Shown here: positions 51,066 through 64,000 of the stretch, in pieces
How the letters are laid out: every line of letters starts with the position of its first letter
Position numbering within the stretch: the stretch's first letter is position 1
Assembly: GCF_009905375.1 (NCBI RefSeq)
Contig: NC_133656.1
Coordinates: 239,166,415-239,230,414, forward strand
Direction: 5' to 3'
Length of the DNA: 64,000 nt
DNA from: Apium graveolens
Lineage: Eukaryota > Streptophyta > Magnoliopsida > Apiales > Apiaceae
Program-made: the position numbers and the translations under genes
The notes under the pieces: model-generated
What the model was told of the DNA's origin: nothing
The model's database searches: none
What the model saw: only the letters and a program-made list of their open reading frames with translations

Positions 51066-51308
51066 TGCTGAGATACAGACTACATCAGCATTACAACAGC
51101 AATAAAATAACACCTCTGGATATATTTGTAAATACACTAGTTAGTATTTATATGTGGTCCTGATAGGAGATTCAGTTAGTTAGTTACAACATATCATTCT
51201 CTCTTTCTTGAATTGAGAACACTGTAAATATCTTTTCAGTCATAAATGATTAGCTATGGTGTTCATACCAAATCTGCAGAATCTTATGCTTAATTACATC
51301 TGATAACA
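51066..51308 (+). repeat. 5' LTR of the second Copia element (copy 2)
   Basis: 243 bp with TGCTGAG...GATAACA ends, followed by TGGTATCAGAGC (the PBS, 51,309-51,320). Confidence 0.9.
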
Positions 51309-51703
51309 TGGTATCAGAGCAGTACGTTTCAGTAATTTCATTCGTTTCTTCGTTTCCGCATCAAGTAAGATCGTTACATACTGTTCTTTGATCTGTTCTT
51401 CGTGATTCGTAATCATATCTTCGTAATTGATGTTATGATTTGTTTACATTCTATACAATAGCAGTAATCAGATTGTTAATCATAACGAGTTATGTAATCA
51501 TTGAAGATTCGTAGCATAATCTGTATAAAATCTGTACGGAATTGCAGATTCATAGCAAAATTCGATCTCAAATTTCGCAATTCGATCTAAAATTTCTCCG
51601 AAACATTGTTATCTCTCCAGTCTCATTTCTGAATTTCATTTCTTGATCTAAACTTTACTCTAAATCAGCAATTGTTCTCATTACTTTTTCACAAACCTTG
51701 TTA

Positions 51704-54211
51704 ATGGCGACTCAAGTCGAAAATCAGATAGAGTTAACACAAGATCCATCTAGTGTGTATTTCTTGCATCCTTCGGATAATACTGGTATGAAACTGGTTA
51801 CTACACCTTTTAATGGAACTTCTTATGGAAATTGGAAGCGTTCTATGGTTATTGGATTAACAGCGAAAAATAAGATGTGTTTTGTTGATGGAACTCTTGC
51901 TAAGCCTGCAATTACTGATACTAGCTACAAGTTCTGGTCTCGCTGTAATAGCATGATCACAGGTTGGATTATTACAGCTTTGGATCCTCAGATTGCAGCA
52001 AGTATATTGTATGTTGATACTGCGAGAGCTATTTGGCTTGATCTTGAAGAACGTTTTGGTCAAGTATCATCAGCACAATTATATGCTTTAGAGCAGGAAG
52101 TCTTTCAGATTTCACAGGATACGTTTTCCATTTCTGAATATTATACTCAGTTAAAGAGGATTTGGGATGAGATTGATAATCTCAAACCATTACCTAAATG
52201 TGAATGTGCTCATTGCAATTGTAACATGACTCAGAAGGTTCTTAAATTGCAGCAGGATCAGAGGCTAATGATTTTTCTCATGAAAATGTCTAATGAATTT
52301 GCAAATGTGAGATCACATATTCTGATGATGGAAACACTTCCTACTCTACCACAGGTTTACAGAATGTTGATTTAGGAACAGAGGCATAAGGAGATTTCTA
52401 AACTGTCAGTTCAGGAGCCTGTGGCATTTGCTAGTCAGAACAATTTTAGGCAGTTCCCCAATTCTGGTTATCAAGGTTCTCAGAAATTTAACAGAGTCTA
52501 TTCTGCTGGAAAATTTACCCCTGGAACTGGTTCACCAAGTTTCCAGCAGAGAAAGAACAACTACTTTTGTGACCATTGCAAAATTCCAGGCCATAGCAAA
52601 GAAAGGTGCTTCAAATTGAATGGTTATCCACCTGGTTTTAAACCTAATCAGCAGAGGAAATTTGCAGGTTGTGCCACAGTTGATGCAACTGATGAAATTC
52701 AGTCTGTCAAGGATTCTTCTGATAGTGGAATTGGATCACAGTCTTCTTCAAATAATATCTCTGTGGAGCAGTACAATCAGTTGATACAGCTTTTGTCTCA
52801 AAATAATATTTCTGAACATGACAACAACTCTTACTCTGGTAATATTTCTGAACATGACAACAACTCTTACTCTGGAAATGCACTTTTGGCAGGTACTTCT
52901 CTTTGTTTATTATCCTCAACTCATACCAATAGTTGGATAATTGACAGCGGTGCGTCTGATCATATCTGTTCTTCTATGAATCTCTTTCACACTGTCAAAC
53001 AAATTGATGAGAATAGTTTTATCACTATCCCTGATGGCACTAAGATACAAGTCACTCATGTGGGCAACATAAAACTTAATAATCTCATAGAACTTACAGA
53101 TGTTCTATATGCTCCTTCTTTCAAATTCAACTTAATTTTTGTGTCTAAGCTTGTTCGGAATACTACTTACATCATTTCGTTCACTTCTGATTCTTGTATG
53201 CTTCAGGAGCATTCAATGAGTCAACCCAAACTTCTTGGTAAATTCTTCCATGGACTATACTTTGTTGATGAGGGCTTTTTTTCTCATGCTGCTGATCATT
53301 CTCTCATCACAGCTAATAAAGCTTTGCCATACATTAGTCATACTTCTGTAGTTAATATTGCTGTTACTTCTAAACTAGATGAAGCCAAGTTGCTTCATCT
53401 TAGACTTGGCCATATGCCTTATTCGAAAATCAGTACAATTGTAAAACATTTTGATACAAGTGTTTTGTCTGATTGCATTTGTGCAATTTGTCCTTCTGCA
53501 AGACAACATCGTTTGTCTTTTACTGCAAGTGAAATAAAAACAACAAAAATTTTTGAACTTCTTCACGTTGACGTTTGGGGCCCTTATCATACTGTCACTC
53601 ACAATGGTTGTAGATATTTTCTAACAATCGTTGATGATTATAGCCGTGCCACTTGGGTACATCTTATGAAATCCAAACTTGATTCTGTCTCCATTTTAGA
53701 TATCTTTCTTAAGCATGTTTTTACTCAGTTCAATACACGTGTTAAGATCATTCGAACAGATAATGCGTTAGAGCTTTGTCAAGGCAGAATTTTAGAGATT
53801 TATCAGTCTTATGGCATACTACATTAAACAAGTTGTCCTGACACACCCCAACAGAATGGGGTGGTCGAACGAAAACATAAGCATTTAATGGAAACAGCTC
53901 GTGCACTTTTCTTTCAGTCTAATTTGCCATCGCGATATTGGGGAGATTGTGTGCAATGTGCTGCATTTTTTATCAACAGAATGCCTGTACGGAAATTAAA
54001 TAATGTTACTCCTTATGAACTCCTGTTTGATAGTGCACCAGATTATTCTCTTTTGCGATGTTTTGGGTGTCTTTGTTTCGTTTCTACTTCTAAACAATCT
54101 CGAACCAAGCTAGAACCTCGGGCTCACCCTTGTGTTTTCCTTGGCTATCCAGCTGCAACAAAAGGATACAAAGTGTTAGATTTGGTCACTAATAGGATTC
54201 TTTATGCTTAA
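51704..54211 (+). pseudogene. Copia gag-protease-integrase pseudogene (copy 2)
   Basis: Gag begins MATQVENQIELTQ and is in frame through the position where copy 1 is shifted. It then meets a TAG at 52,373-52,375 (MLI*EQRHKE, where copy 1 has CAG). The downstream frame 52,421-53,827 carries the CCHC knuckle, DSGASDH protease, HLRLGHMPY and the integrase core through IIRTDNALEL. It ends at a TAA shared with copy 1. The integrase C-terminus is at 53,861-54,211. The lesions private to each copy differ, showing independent decay since duplication. Confidence 0.9.
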
Positions 54212-55846
54212 TTACATCTGATAACATATGTATATTAATCTTTTAGTAAAAAACTTTTGCACTACTGGACTTCACCAGGAACCCTGCAGAGATACCATGT
54301 GGTGAATATGGGGCAGACTTTGTTTTTGAATCTTATGGGGTTTTCACAACAGTTGACAAGGCTTCAGAACACAAAAAGGTGGGTGCAATCTCTCTTGTTC
54401 TATAGCTATCTCTCTCACGCACACAAATGTCTCTCTCATCTCTCTCAAACTTTCTCTAGCACTTCAATTTGAGTATTTAATACGTTAATCTGCAGTGTGG
54501 TTTGAAGAAAGTTGTAATTTTTTTCTCCCTCAGCTGATGCTCCTATGTTTGTTGTGGGTGTTAGAGAAAACATACAAAGTGAACATGGATATCATATGCA
54601 CTACCAGTTGCCTTGCTCCTCTTGCCAAGGTTGGTTTGTACTTTGTATAAATGCTACTGTATCTTGTACTGTTAGCCTGTGAACAAACTGTAAGTAACAT
54701 GACTTTAATTGCTCAGTCACACAACCAAGTGATCTTCTTCGGAAGTATGACAGGGAAAAAAGACTAATATATAATAGTTGACATGAACAAATTCATATCA
54801 TGGTTATGGCAACTGTGGACTCAGTAAATGTTTGATTACAAAACAATTTGTGCAGGTGGTTCACGAAGAGTTTGGCATTCTGGCGAGGTTGATGAATAAT
54901 TGACTACTGTGCAAGTGATTTTGTTGGTGGCAACTCAAGGTCCCTCCCTCCCTCACCCAAATCACATTTAATAAAAAGGGTGAAATAAGCTATACTTCAT
55001 GGCCACTGGCCAGTTTGGTCTTTTTGTACCATTGTTTTCCCTTGGTAACTCTAAAGATTTTACATGCAGTGGTGTTGTTGTATCATATCATGCAAGAGTT
55101 CAGGGGATCAGTCATTTGTATCTATCTGTGTTCCTAGAATATCCTTCCATTTGAAGCAGATGAAAAATGGGTTCTGTTTGGAATTTTGTGAATAAAAGCT
55201 CTCTACACTGATATGTAGATGTAGGTCTGTTTACAAACGTAGACAATTGGTCAGTCTTTACTCTTTGGTAGTTTCTGGTAAATTAGGATTGGCATAGTTG
55301 CTAGAGTAATTCTTTTACAATATGTTTTATTATCTCGCAGGTCAAGTAAATTTGACGCTCAAGATGGGATGGGGTTGAGTGGGTCCTTTATAAAAGCTTG
55401 TATCGTGGTACGACAATGAGTGTGGCTTCAGGTACAGTTTTACTTTCAAATTGAAGCGAGTGCTTGTAACAATACCCAGCTAATCTTTCTTTCAGCAATG
55501 GAGTGTTGGACCTGATCGAACGTGGCATTGGTAGCAGCCGGGAAGCAGCCGGTGCTTCAATTTTTGCTCTATCATAACTACTAACTAGTTTGTCTAACAT
55601 AGAAATCAAAAATACAGTGGTCATTTTTTGCTGTTGAGTTGACCTTTGTTATCCTTTATAAGATCTGACCCAAGAGGTAACTTTTAGTTGAACTGTATCA
55701 GTATCAATGTTATATTAATGGTATGATTGTGTTAACTGTAGCCTTCAGATGTTTTTCATAATAATAACCATGTTGGAATATTTGCATGGTCCAATCAGTT
55801 TATTTTTTTTGGGTTTATTGTCATTCATGATTGTACTAATTCTATA

Positions 55847-56142
55847 CTCCCTGTTCATTTCTATACACTTTCCTTTTTGGATGTCCCATTCAATTCTATA
55901 CGTTTCAAAACTTACCAAAAATAGTAAAAGTTTTATAATATAAAAATTTACACTCATTAACATCCACTATTTTTTTCCACTACACTAACTTTATATGTTA
56001 AATATTAATTTATCCTATCACTTTACCCATTTTTCTTACCTTTTCTTACAACATACCACTTTTTCTTAACCTTCGTGTCCAAAAACTTTTTTTAACCTCC
56101 GTGCCAAAACGAAACGTATACTTCTTAACGGGATGGAGGGAG
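55847..56142. mobile_element. Stowaway-like MITE (copy 2)
   Basis: Counterpart of 16,722-17,018, flanked by TA, with CTCCCTGTTC at the left and ATGGAGGGAG at the right. Confidence 0.78.
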
Positions 56143-56319
56143 TAGTAATTAAATGTTTCCAACAGTGCGCTCTAATTTAACGGATCATTTAGACTTGTCA
56201 ATTGTCATCTATGCCTTCCAAATGTTTTAGTATGGAGGGGCAGGTTGGTGACTGGCACAGGTGTAGTAAATTATGTAGAAACAGTAAAAGAGAACTTGTG
56301 TTGAAATGGTAGTTGTAAT

Positions 56320-57336
56320 TAGAGCCTGCCAAACGGGCGGTTTGGCTCGACACGAGCGTAGTTCGGCTCGCCTAATATTCGCATTACTCGTCTCGTCACG
56401 GTCCGATTCGTTATTCGGCACTATTCGGATATGCACACGAGCTCTGTATTTTGAGAAACCGGAACCGGCCCGTAACCACTCGCCAGAGCTGTAGACGAAT
56501 AAACAACAGAAAAAATGAATAAAAAACGAATTAACCAGCCCGTTATTCGCGAGGCCCGCCAGCTCGCGGTTATTCGCGAGTCATCTATTGACTTGTCCTC
56601 TTTGTGAACCAGAATATTAGCAATAGTTAGCTTCTGACTTTCTGACTTTGTGAATTAAGAATTCAAAACTTCATTACTTTATGTCACACTATTTGCTTCT
56701 AACTAAAAATCAATCAGATAATGAATTTGTTATAGTTTATATTTTATTTAAATTATAAATACGGTTTGTTCCGTTTTGTTAGAGAAGAGTTCTATATAAT
56801 TAATTTTAACATTTTTTTAATTAATAAAATTTATAGAGGTACCGTCCTCTTTTTCCTTATTTTAATACATATTATATTTTAATACATATTAGTTTTCCAA
56901 AATCGAAAAAATATTTTAACAGAAAAAATTAAGATCAGAAAAAAAAAGAAAAGTAAAAACAAAACATACATTATATACAATTTGCGTACATGTGTATAAA
57001 AAAGGAAAAAAATAAAAAAAACAAAGTAATAAATATAAGGAGAAAAACGTGTAAACAATAAACAAGTAAAACAAGTAGTGTGATTTATGAACTATGTGAA
57101 GTGCAAGTGCTAAACAACATGATGGAACCGATTTATTCGTTAGTTATTCGCCTAACCGCCTAAACCGTGTAACTCGGATAAACCGCGTGCCGTTCACGGT
57201 TGATTGCTTTTCAGGACCGGCTCGGCACGGCCCGGACCGTAAATTTATACGGGCTGTTCACGAATTCTATTCAACATTAACCGGCCTGTTAATTATTCGG
57301 CCCGACACGCACGGCCCGCTCGTGTGGCCAGCTCTA
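56320..57336. mobile_element. Non-autonomous hAT element (copy 2)
   Basis: Counterpart of 17,200-18,214. The ends are TAGAGCCTGCCAAAC and GTGTGGCCAGCTCTA, with flanks gttgtaat (56,312-56,319) and gctgtaat (57,337-57,344). The left flank lacks the two extra T bases of copy 1, so the 8-bp duplication directly abuts the TIR here. Confidence 0.85.
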
Positions 57337-57415
57337 GCTGTAATGCACGTACGTATCAACATTTCACTTAATAAGCGATGAATAAGCTCAATTCACCCTG
57401 CTTGTCACCAAGAAA

Positions 57416-57505
57416 GGGCCGGTGCAGTGGTTACGCTCTTATATTCTCTTGCAGGAGGTTATGAGTTTAACTCCCGGTGTAATTAATTAGCAAAAGAAAA
57501 AAAAA
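57416..57505 (+). mobile_element. Short SINE-like element (copy 2)
   Basis: Identical in layout to 18,294-18,383: A-box-like ggtgcagtggtt, B-box-like gagtttaactccc, A-rich tail. Confidence 0.5.
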
Positions 57506-57911
57506 GTTAACCCTGCTTTTAAACACCATAAATTGACCTAAAGCGTTTTCACAATCATGCCATCAAGAAAACAATGATAACTAGTTCAACGGAAAGTTGT
57601 TGGACAAATTGTATCAAGCTCCAGCCTTTTGTTAATAATCTTACAAAGGATAACAACAAAGTTCAACTCCACAGCAAAAATGACCTATATTTCTGATTTC
57701 TATGTTTGACAAACTAGTTATTAATTGAGCGAAAATTGTAGCATCGGCTGCTTCCCATCAAATTTAGTACGTAGCTGCTACTAATGCCATGTGTTCGATC
57801 AGGTCCAGCACTCGGTTGCTGAAAGAAAGATTCGCAAGATATTGGCACAGGCACTCACATCGAAGAGAGATAACAGAGTAAACGGATTTGAAAGTTAGAT
57901 GTAGGATATTA

Positions 57912-58043
<132 letters not shown>

Positions 58044-58369
58044 TTACCCTAGCAGATATGACTAGTTGTCCAAATTTATTAGAAGATTGACCAACTGTCT
58101 AGGTTCAAGACCAAAGCTACATTTCAAAATATAGAGCTTTTAAATTGCATAAATCCGACCAGAACCCATCTCTAGTTTTTAAATTGCTTCATAAGCTTCA
58201 ATTTTAGGACTATAGATATACACAAATGACCGAACCCCTGAACTCTTGCATGACTTGGTACAACATTATTGCATGCAACATCTTTAAAATTACCAAGGGA
58301 AAAACAATGGTAAGGAAGACCATGCTGGCCATTAAGTATAGCCTATTTTTGCCCATTCACATAATCTCA

Positions 58370-58573
<204 letters not shown>

Positions 58574-58720
58574 TCAAGCCAAATTACAATTGTAAATATA
58601 AAAAAGAGTGCCACAAATACAATGAGCATACATGAAGGATGTAACAGGAAAAGCAGAAAAAAGAAGACAGTACTTTATGGCAGCTTTTACATCTTCGTAT
58701 GAAGCACTCTTCTCAAGTCA

Positions 58721-58816
<96 letters not shown>

Positions 58817-58888
58817 CTACAAATCCGATATTAAGCAGAATCATGCACAAGGTCTTGACAGTATCAATATGAATATAACTCCAGCTCA

Positions 58889-59191
<303 letters not shown>

Positions 59192-59265
59192 CTAGTTTTT
59201 TTCTCTATTATATTTTCGAAGAAGATCACTTGGTATTGAGGCTGTGAGCAATTAAAGTCATGTTA

Positions 59266-59514
<249 letters not shown>

Positions 59515-60032
59515 CTAAACACAGTTCAAAAGAGAGGGAAAGAGATGAAAGAAAGACATTAAGAGCGATAGATAGAGAGAAATGGTACCCACCTTTTTGT
59601 GTTCTGAAGCCTTTTCAATCGTTGTGAAAACCCCAGAAGATTCAACAACAAAGTCTGCCCCATATTCACCCCACGGGATCTCTGCAGGGTTCCTGGTAAA
59701 GTTCAGTAGCACATTTCAGTTTTATAATAAAATAAATTAAATACATAAACTTTTGACAAGCAGGAACATTGGTACAGGACAACTATTTATAATTGCGAAA
59801 TGAAAAGCTGTACTACCTGTTGCTAGTAACTTTAATCTTCTTTCCATTTATTTCTAAAGTGGTTGCATCCAATACTTTAATGGATCCAGTGTATACACCA
59901 TGAGTAGAATCATATTTAAACATGTATGCCTGTATTGTGAATAATAAAATCCATATGAGCTCTTTAGAATAAGCTAATTGCAATCATCTTCATAAGTTTG
60001 ACAATAACAGAAAAGTTAGCATTTAAAATTTA

Positions 60033-60802
60033 GGGGTCGTTTGGTTCGCTAGGTGGTATCGGGTTGAAATCAGGAATCGGGTTAAGATGATATGAGTTTG
60101 GAACTTGATACATAAACTTTTGATAAAATAAATCAAGAATCAAAAGACACTTTATTATTTTTTGTTAATTTTATTTTAATATTAAAAACCAAAATTAAAC
60201 AGGGATCACTTAATTTAATCATAATTATTAATAGAGTTTTTTTGAAAAATAGCTTAGGCTAAAAACATTTTTACAAAAATACTATAATTTTTTTAAAAAT
60301 TTGCAAAAATACTATTTTTTTGCAAAAATACTATTTTCCAATATTTTTTTGTGAAAATGCGATTTTATGCACCTCCATTTAACCTCATCTAACCTCAAAT
60401 GCAACAAAAAAACTCGATTCAACTAGTTACATGTGTGCCTGATTTTCGTTGATTCCATATTTTTGCAAAAAAAAATCAGAAGATGATAAAATCGCAAAAA
60501 AACAAGGAAAAAATAATATTTTTGGTAATTTCTCTTATTAAAATATGAGATTATATATTTTACCTAATATCTAAGAAAATAAAATATACATTCACAATTT
60601 TTATTCATCAATATTGAAATTTGAGCTAAAAAAAGTATTACACTTTAGTTCATACCCACCTCTTAGCATGGGTTTCTAAACCCTATACCTCATGGGTTTG
60701 AGGAATGAGTTTTAAAATAAATAAATTCCAACCAAACACGTATGAGTTTTATCCATTCCAACCTCATACCTCATACCCAATATTGTTGAACCAAATAACC
60801 CC
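60033..60802. mobile_element. Tourist/Harbinger-type MITE in GAPCp intron 5 (copy 2)
   Basis: Counterpart of 20,904-21,672 with GGGGTCGTTTGGTTC and GAACCAAATAACCCC ends and TTA on both sides. Confidence 0.75.
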
Positions 60803-60903
60803 TTAATTGGTCTATATTTATATTCAGAATGATAAGAGCTAGATTACTGAGTACTGACCAATGCCATAATTGCCATTGTGGGTGAAAGTATAGGAAAACC
60901 TCA

Positions 60904-61149
<246 letters not shown>

Positions 61150-62771
61150 TTATTACTTGAAATATAGTTGTATACTGTGATATCTTTTCAAAGTGTAACA
61201 TGTGTTACTTTGGACTTGGGTACAGAGTTTAAAATGAAGGACACGACCGTTTGGTGTTTCCTTATAAAAATCGGTAACAAGGACTCGGGCCTATCTCTAA
61301 AAAACGGGCAAGGGAGATGACGTGATTTATTAATAAACATTTTGTATATTAATCAGCTGAAATTAAACAGAATTTATCAATAAAACTTTGTATATTAATC
61401 TCATTTCTTCTCTCAATTTTTTTACTTTGCTTCCTATATCCATCTCAGATGTGGTCTTTCAGTTGGTCCATGGTCAAAGTGTCTGCATTTTAGTCAAATG
61501 ATCCAACACGGAAGGTAGTGTCTGACAAGAGATCCAAAAAGATTCTTGTTAAATCAGAAATAACAAATTGAAGAAACTAACATAAAACACAACACACCAA
61601 ACAACTTTACATACCATTGATTCTGATTCTTGTCTTCCCGCCAGTTTTCGACCCTAAGAAAGAAAACAAAGTAATATTAGAATTTTAAATCCTCAATTTT
61701 CCAGCCATGCTTAGGTTTCAAACTATCTATCTTACTCTGAATGGTAGGTGGCAGTTCAGTAGCCGTAGCTTGAATTGGCTGGACACTCCGAGAACTAGAT
61801 TTTCTGTAACAATTACAGGGTATAGAATAAACAGCATCAATTACAGTAAATGATCTTATAGCTATCACAGTAAATAGCAGTTTAGGATTGTTACAAATCT
61901 CTTAACTGTAAGATCAATGAATCCCCGGGAACAGAAGCACCAAATAGGCTTGACCGAGACTTTGACGAATCATGACAGAAGCTAACCGAAGACACCTGAA
62001 CAAATTAATAACAACCTGCTTACTCATATATCGAACATTTCATTTAATATATCTACTGAAAGGTAACAATTAACCAAACAAACCTAAATTCCAAATTCTG
62101 ACAACACAACATTCAAGTTCAAATCCGTTAAATCCTCATAAAAAGTACACTCGTTACAAGATTTGAACTTAAATCAGTCAATCCTCAGCATTACAAGATT
62201 CTTAAATCAGTCAATCCTCAGCATTACAAGGTCTTAAACCACTTCAATATTTTCGACTGCTAAAACTATTTAAAAATTGTTTAAACATCAAATTAGAACT
62301 ATTCACAGCATCTATAAAATTATGTTGATAACAACTATTTCTTAGATATTTCTCGGGTTAGGTATCAATTTATAACTAGCAAAATATCAAATTTACCACC
62401 GATTAATTCGGAGTCTCAAATTGGCCACTTGAAATTGTCGTGGTAAATTTGAAATTTTGCTAATTATACAGTTGTCAACCCAATATTTCTTTTATTATCA
62501 AAATCACTGCAGCAAAAATGAAAATAAAATTTTAATTTATTTACATTTCATTTCGTAACATAACATAACAAATGCAACTGTACAAAATTTACAAAAAATA
62601 ATATTGAATAAATAAAATCGAATTTTAAAAAACTGCAAAAAATAATGAAATAAAAAAAGGATAAAATGAGGGTAGGTGGGAGAGTGAATGGACCTTGGAG
62701 GGGTAGAGATTAGCCCTGGTGGCGCCGGGGAGGATGGCCGTGGATCGTAGAATTGAATTGGTGGCCATTGT

Positions 62772-62905
62772 TAGAGAGAGAGATAGAAGAGAGAGGGAGA
62801 GAGATATAGAGAGAGAGAGAGGAGGGAGAGAGAGAGAGAATGAGAGAGGGAGAGAGGAGAGGGAGAGAGGAGAGAGACTAAATGAGGATTCAGGAGAGAG
62901 AGATG
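62772..62905 (-). repeat. GA/CT-rich leader microsatellite (copy 2)
   Basis: Imperfect GA tract upstream of the second GAPCp copy. The internal arrangement of units differs from copy 1. Confidence 0.8.
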
Positions 62906-62953
62906 AGAGAGAGAGAGGGTTTTAAAAAGGGGAGAAGAGTGGCTTTTGAGGGT

Positions 62954-62960
62954 TTATATA
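62954..62960 (-). promoter_or_regulatory. TATA box of second GAPCp copy
   Basis: TATATAA on the minus strand, in the same context as copy 1. The CACGTG at 63,050-63,055 is also retained, so the damaged copy may still be transcribed. Confidence 0.6.
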
Positions 62961-63294
62961 AGGGCGCGGCTACGGCTGCGGAGGATTTTAAGAGCCAGCT
63001 AACTCTTGCCTCTTTCGTAAACTACAGTTTTATAGAAGCGCTACACTTGCACGTGAAACATTGACCAAAACTATATTAATTTTTGAGTGGGTGGAAAATC
63101 AAAATTGGGTTTATATGTTTTCTACTTCAATCGGTTGGTGCATGTCACAGCGGCACGGGCATGCCATGACGTCATTTAGCTAGACATGCCTTTTCATGAT
63201 TCGGCATGCTTTTTTACTAATTTTTTTATTTTTTAATAATTATTTTAATATTAGAAATATCCATAAATAACAAATATAATTTTAAAATATTACA

Positions 63295-63711
63295 TCTATA
63301 CTATACTATAATAACCGGAATGAAGTATAATTTGGTATGCCTTTTTTTGGTTGGTTTGGTTATCCCCATTTATGACCGTCAGATCTTTTTTATTAAGTGA
63401 TAAGAATCGTTCGATTCAATACTAAAAGAATATACACAACTCAAACTCCCATGTTCGAACCCCGCCAACGACAAATATTTATATTATTATTTATACAATA
63501 CTAAACTCCCAAGTTCGAACCCAACGAACAACAAACATTATATTATTATTTATACACTACCCAAGATTCAGGTTCGAATCCTGCCAACAACAAATATTTA
63601 TATTATTATTTATAAATATACTATAAGGTAATGATCCATTTTTTTTATTATAATTTTAAATAATATAAAAATATTAATGAGACCCGTGCATCGCACGGGT
63701 TGTAAAGTTAG
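63295..63711 (+). mobile_element. Non-autonomous Helitron (copy 2, full length)
   Basis: A 417-bp element inserted between A and T, with 5' TCTATACTATACTATAATAA. The 3' hairpin CCCGTGCATCGCACGGG is followed by TTGTAAAGTTAG. It contains the same three tandem gttcgaaYcc units as the truncated copy 1 relic. Confidence 0.78.
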
Positions 63712-64000
63712 TATATTTTAATATTTAAAAAGTTACTAATTTAAATGAGTATTATGATGGTATTTGGTTGTTACTGTCAACTAACTTTAATTTTATATTC
63801 AAATTCACTGTATATTTGTATACTAATTATTTATTAAATTTTATTATATTTAATTGATAAATGACATGCCATTTGGGCATGTCTTTTTGCAAAAAGAGTC
63901 TTGTGACAAGTACCCTATTCTACTTACATAATTGGAAATTCAAAAATATTTTTTATTTCATAATTTATAATAAAAAGTATGGATAAATAAAATTTAAAAT

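Larger units (their letters stand above)
51066..54226 (+). mobile_element. Internally deleted Copia element in the GAPCp pseudogene (copy 2)
   Basis: TATGT duplications flank it (51,061-51,065 and 54,227-54,231). It has the same 3' deletion junction as copy 1. The 5' LTR is 51,066-51,308 and the PBS 51,309-51,320. It is 39 bp longer than copy 1, mainly because of a 36-bp tandem duplication near 52,803-52,878 that repeats NISEHDNNSYSG. Confidence 0.92.
50316..55553 (+). pseudogene. GAPCp-like pseudogene split by Copia (copy 2)
   Basis: Exon relics match copy 1: 50,316-50,404, 50,502-50,569, 50,650-50,681, 54,279-54,378, 54,496-54,629, 54,856-54,939 (fused exons 9/12), 55,341-55,431 and from 55,496. 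It has the same lesions as copy 1: short exon 4, lost residues before the catalytic Cys, stops, and missing exons 1, 5, 6, 10 and 11. The pseudogene was therefore already dead when the block duplicated. Confidence 0.9.

Overview
This is a nuclear genome window from a flowering plant, most likely a eudicot. Intron-rich plant genes, a plastid-type glycolytic GAPDH, Rf-like P-class PPR genes, a wall-associated-kinase fragment and a dense AT-rich layer of plant transposons support this. A narrower taxon cannot be fixed from the sequence. Nothing is bacterial: there are no operons, CRISPR arrays or rRNA genes.

The dominant structure is a large direct duplication. Positions 1-24,690 (copy 1) recur at 42,309-64,000 (copy 2) at very high identity. 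Homology has not ended at either edge of the window, so this may be two units of a tandem array with a period near 39-42 kb. Each copy holds, in order: a broken wall-associated-kinase (WAK) ectodomain fragment with a miniature CACTA element inside an exon; a 5'-truncated Copia retrotransposon with its 3' LTR; one or two intact Rf-like PPR genes; a plus-strand GAPCp pseudogene split by a second, internally deleted Copia element; a Stowaway MITE; a ~1 kb hAT element; a SINE; and a minus-strand 14-exon GAPCp gene with a Tourist/Harbinger MITE in an intron. Copy 1 has two PPR genes and copy 2 has one. The GAPCp gene reads through intact (420 codons) in copy 1 but carries a premature stop and a Gly-to-Arg change in copy 2.

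Between the copies (24,700-42,300) lie a decayed L1-type LINE (26.2-33.4 kb), interrupted by a 2,046-bp PIF/Harbinger-like element carrying only a Myb/NAM-like accessory gene, and a pair of paralogous three-exon genes for small B12D/MLRQ-like proteins. Also here are two Helitrons, three Stowaway-like MITEs, two hAT-type elements, a tRNA-related SINE and AT-rich spacer.

Probable functional genes are the three PPR genes (organelle RNA binding, Rf-like), one GAPCp gene (plastid glycolysis) and the two B12D-like genes. The most interesting biology is the PPR cluster. The three paralogues are mosaics of each other and differ at the base-specifying residues of seven of their fourteen full repeats, so recombination here appears to be changing RNA-target specificity. 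The inverted GAPCp pseudogene/gene pair and the CpG-type decay of the second GAPCp copy are the next most notable features.
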